Source: Sphagnum compactum (lineage: Eukaryota; Bryophyta; Sphagnopsida; Sphagnales). Taken from it: DNA of 64,000 nucleotides. Positions 61,901-64,000 of the stretch are shown in pieces; within the stretch, counting starts at the first letter, position 1, and each line of letters opens with the position of its first letter. Where the stretch lies: NCBI GenBank assembly GCA_965153455.1, contig OZ234498.1, positions 4,588,001-4,652,000 on the forward strand, read 5' to 3'. The notes under the pieces are model-generated. The model saw only the letters and a program-made list of their open reading frames with translations. It ran no database searches and was not told the origin of the DNA. The translations under genes were made by a program, and so were the position numbers.

Positions 61901-62125
61901 TATGTTCCATTTGTGTATTAGAAATTAGTTGAAGATTGAACTTGCATTGGCCACAATTAGTATTTCAAATTATAAAATGTACTGGCAATTAATTTTGTTT
62001 AATCCCAAAATTTCATATGTCTAAATTGTAATGAAAATAGATTGGCCACAAAATTTCTTGACCTTTCTTGTAATGAAGCAAATTGATAAATCATTAAATC
62101 AACTACTCTAACATGTATTAGTTCA
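58971..62125. other. Gene-free AT-rich region
   Basis: Strongly AT-rich sequence. The open frame at 60589-60789 (contains PLLDYAFGPQQPYQNLVS) has a Ser run and no known domain. Nothing else is supportable. Confidence 0.4.
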
Positions 62126-62129
62126 TCGT

Positions 62130-62310
62130 CACTACTAGGAAATGCGTCCTAGTTCACTATGGGTTTCACTAGATTTTTGAGTGAATTTGGACATTTTTAC
62201 TTAGTGAAATTGTTTAACCCCCTAATGAACGGGGACAAGTTGCTATGGACAATGATTTGTTTCATTAGTACATAGTGAAACAAGGTTACTCACAAGTGAA
62301 ATACAAATTT
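62130..62310. mobile_element. Truncated CACTA-type element, left end
   Basis: CACTACTAGGAAATGCG at 62130 has the CACTA terminus. The sequence that follows repeats TTCACTA, GTGAA and TTAGTGAAA in both orientations, as in the 131-bp element at 3.6 kb. No matching TAGTG end with the same flank was found, so the right terminus is lost or too diverged. Confidence 0.5.
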
Positions 62311-62454
62311 ATCAAACCATTCACTTGCTAGTTAATTAACTAACCAGTACGAAAATTAATTAAATTTTAATTATTTAATATATAAGATTAATGATAATTT
62401 CATGATTTTTAAAGCCTATTATTTATTGACACATGTCACTACCTACACTAGGTT

Positions 62455-62632
62455 AAAAACCTAGCCTAGGTAGGTAGGTAGGCCACGTAATCAACCTAGA
62501 CACCTAACCTAAAAATTCGATAGGAGAATATTCGGTCAACATACCATTGTTGACCACACACAACACCACCCATGAGGTTTGATCCCTTGACCTTTGTATT
62601 GAAGGCAAACACCTTTACCATCAAACCACCCC
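62455..62632 (-). mobile_element. Candidate tRNA-derived SINE with ACCTACCT-rich tail
   Basis: On the minus strand TGGTTTGATGG (62628-62618) resembles an A box, and GGGATCAAACCTC (62586-62574) a B box about 32 bases on. The body continues to an ACCTACCTACCTAGG tract at about 62470-62485. The head-plus-CCTAGG layout matches the candidate at 13.6-13.87 kb. Confidence 0.4.
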
Positions 62633-62989
62633 ACTTGTTGTGATAATATATTACATTACATTTTATTTATCAAATACTTCATTTTAAACATTACAAAAAC
62701 ATAAAATTTGAAAATTCATATGTTATTGAGATTTTGTTCAAATGAAATGATTCGAGTTTACTTTTTTTAAAAATTCAATAATGTACATAATTACATTTAT
62801 TTCCTTTTGAAAGTTTAAAATTATTTGAACAGAAAAAAGGTGGAATATCATTATTCAATAACATTTCAATGACCATTCTTTTGAAAAAAAAAAGTTTAGT
62901 AAATGAATTTTTTTTGTTAATATAATAATACTACCTATGTTAAACTACTTTCAATTATTATATGACTATTTTTCATTAATTTAAATTAT

Positions 62990-64000
62990 TTCACCCTACA
63001 TTATTTATGACTAATTATGGTTATTCTCAATTATTTTTGGTTTTTTTTTGTTATTTCACCCTACGTTACTTTTGGTTATTTTAAGTTATTTTTGGTTATT
63101 TTAACTTATTTCACCTTAGGCTATTTTTAGCTATTGTAAGTTTTTTTGGCTATTGTAGATTATTTCAATTTAAACTACTTGCAGTATTATAAATTATTTT
63201 TGGCTATTTTAACTTATTTCACCTTAAGCTATTTTCAGCTATTGTAAGTTTTTTTGTATATTCTATATTATTTTTGGCTATTGTAAATTATTTCAATTTA
63301 GACTACTTGTAGCTATTACAAGTTACTTTTGACTATTGAAAATTATTTCACCTTAATTTATTTTCGTTTTTTATAAATTATTTCACCTTAGATTATTTTT
63401 GACAATCCTAAGCAATTATAATATATGGCTATTGGTTGTTCTTTTAATAATTTTATTGGTGGTTATTAATGGCTATTGGTACCTAATCTATTTGTGGCTA
63501 TTAATGTTTTTTAGTGGTTATTCTATTAATAATTATTGATGGTTATTCGATTAATGACCATTAGTAGTTATTCTATTAGTGGCTATTCGTGGTTATTCTA
63601 TTGGTGGCTATAGGTGGCAATTATATGAGTGGTTACTGGTGGCTATTTTATTAATGGCTACTGGTGGCTATTCTATTAATGGCTATTGGTGGTTATTCTA
63701 TTAATGGTTATTCGTGATTAATCTATTAATGGTTATTGGTGATTATTCTATTAATGAATATTCGTGATTAATGTATTAATGGTTATTGGTGGTTATTGTA
63801 TTAATGGGTATTCATGATTAATCTATTAATGGCTATTGTGGCTATTCTATTAATGGTTATTCGTGATTAGTCTATTAATGGCTATTGTGGCTATTCTATT
63901 AATGGCTATTAGTGGTTATTTTATTAATGGTTATTTGTGGTTATTTGTGGTTATTATATTAATGGTTATTGGTGGTTATTCTATAATGGCTATTGGTGGC
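62990..64000 (+). repeat. Degenerate tandem array running off the right edge
   Basis: From about 62990 to 63420 the unit is built on TTATTTCACCTTA and TTTTTGGCTATT. From about 63430 it changes to GGCTATTGGTGGTTATTCTATTAAT-like units of about 25-28 bases that continue to the end. The plus strand is G/T-rich in the second part and C-poor. No long open frame is kept. Confidence 0.75.

Noticed and set aside
1-64000. CRISPR arrays, operons, bacterial promoters or organellar genes
   Set aside because: No regularly spaced palindromic repeats with unique spacers, no gene clusters and no organellar genes were seen; the sequence is eukaryotic nuclear in character.

Overview
This window reads as nuclear DNA of a land plant with a large, gene-poor, AT-rich genome. 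The evidence is a plant-type DUF604/GT31 glycosyltransferase gene split by GT-AG introns, a plant-type F-box gene, telo-box motifs (AAACCCTAA), and decayed plant-style DNA transposons (CACTA, PIF/Harbinger, hAT, Mutator-like) with tRNA-derived SINE candidates. Nothing is organised like a bacterial or organellar genome. The species cannot be fixed from the sequence. No intact LTR retrotransposon, rRNA, tRNA gene or CRISPR array was seen.

Genes. (1) Positions 1-419, minus strand: the N-terminal part of an F-box protein resembling the F-box/PP2 group; its C-terminus lies outside the window. (2) About 9.84-11.36 kb, plus strand: a probable two-exon gene for an unrecognised low-complexity protein with an acidic tail. 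(3) 26.04-29.30 kb, plus strand: a complete four-exon gene for a type II membrane glycosyltransferase of the DUF604/GT31 family, about 585 residues. It is the only complete, confidently named gene. The remaining ~60 kb holds no other intact gene that I can support.

Mobile elements. A 131-bp mini-CACTA element lies at 3.6 kb. A 1.53-kb CACTA element with an internal 185-bp tandem array lies at 14.2-15.7 kb, inserted in an ACCT-rich tract. A broken hAT transposase gene lies at 18.5-19.9 kb. A 3.5-kb PIF/Harbinger element at 20.64-24.12 kb keeps both gene relics, a SANT/trihelix-like ORF1 and a DDE transposase, between matching ends. A 343-bp MITE at 41.45-41.79 kb has the same ends and body, in reverse orientation. 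A 302-bp Mutator-like element at 51.0-51.3 kb carries a FAR1/MULE-type zinc-finger relic. A CACTA end lies at 62.1 kb.

Other repeats. These include a four-copy minisatellite in intron 1 of the glycosyltransferase gene, a near-perfect 42-bp hairpin beside a 41-bp triplication (39.7 kb), pyrimidine-rich tandem repeats (12.1-12.5 kb), a 1-kb degenerate array that runs off the right edge, and several dispersed decayed families. The genes do not form an evident pathway. The window is mainly a record of old transposon activity around a few isolated genes.
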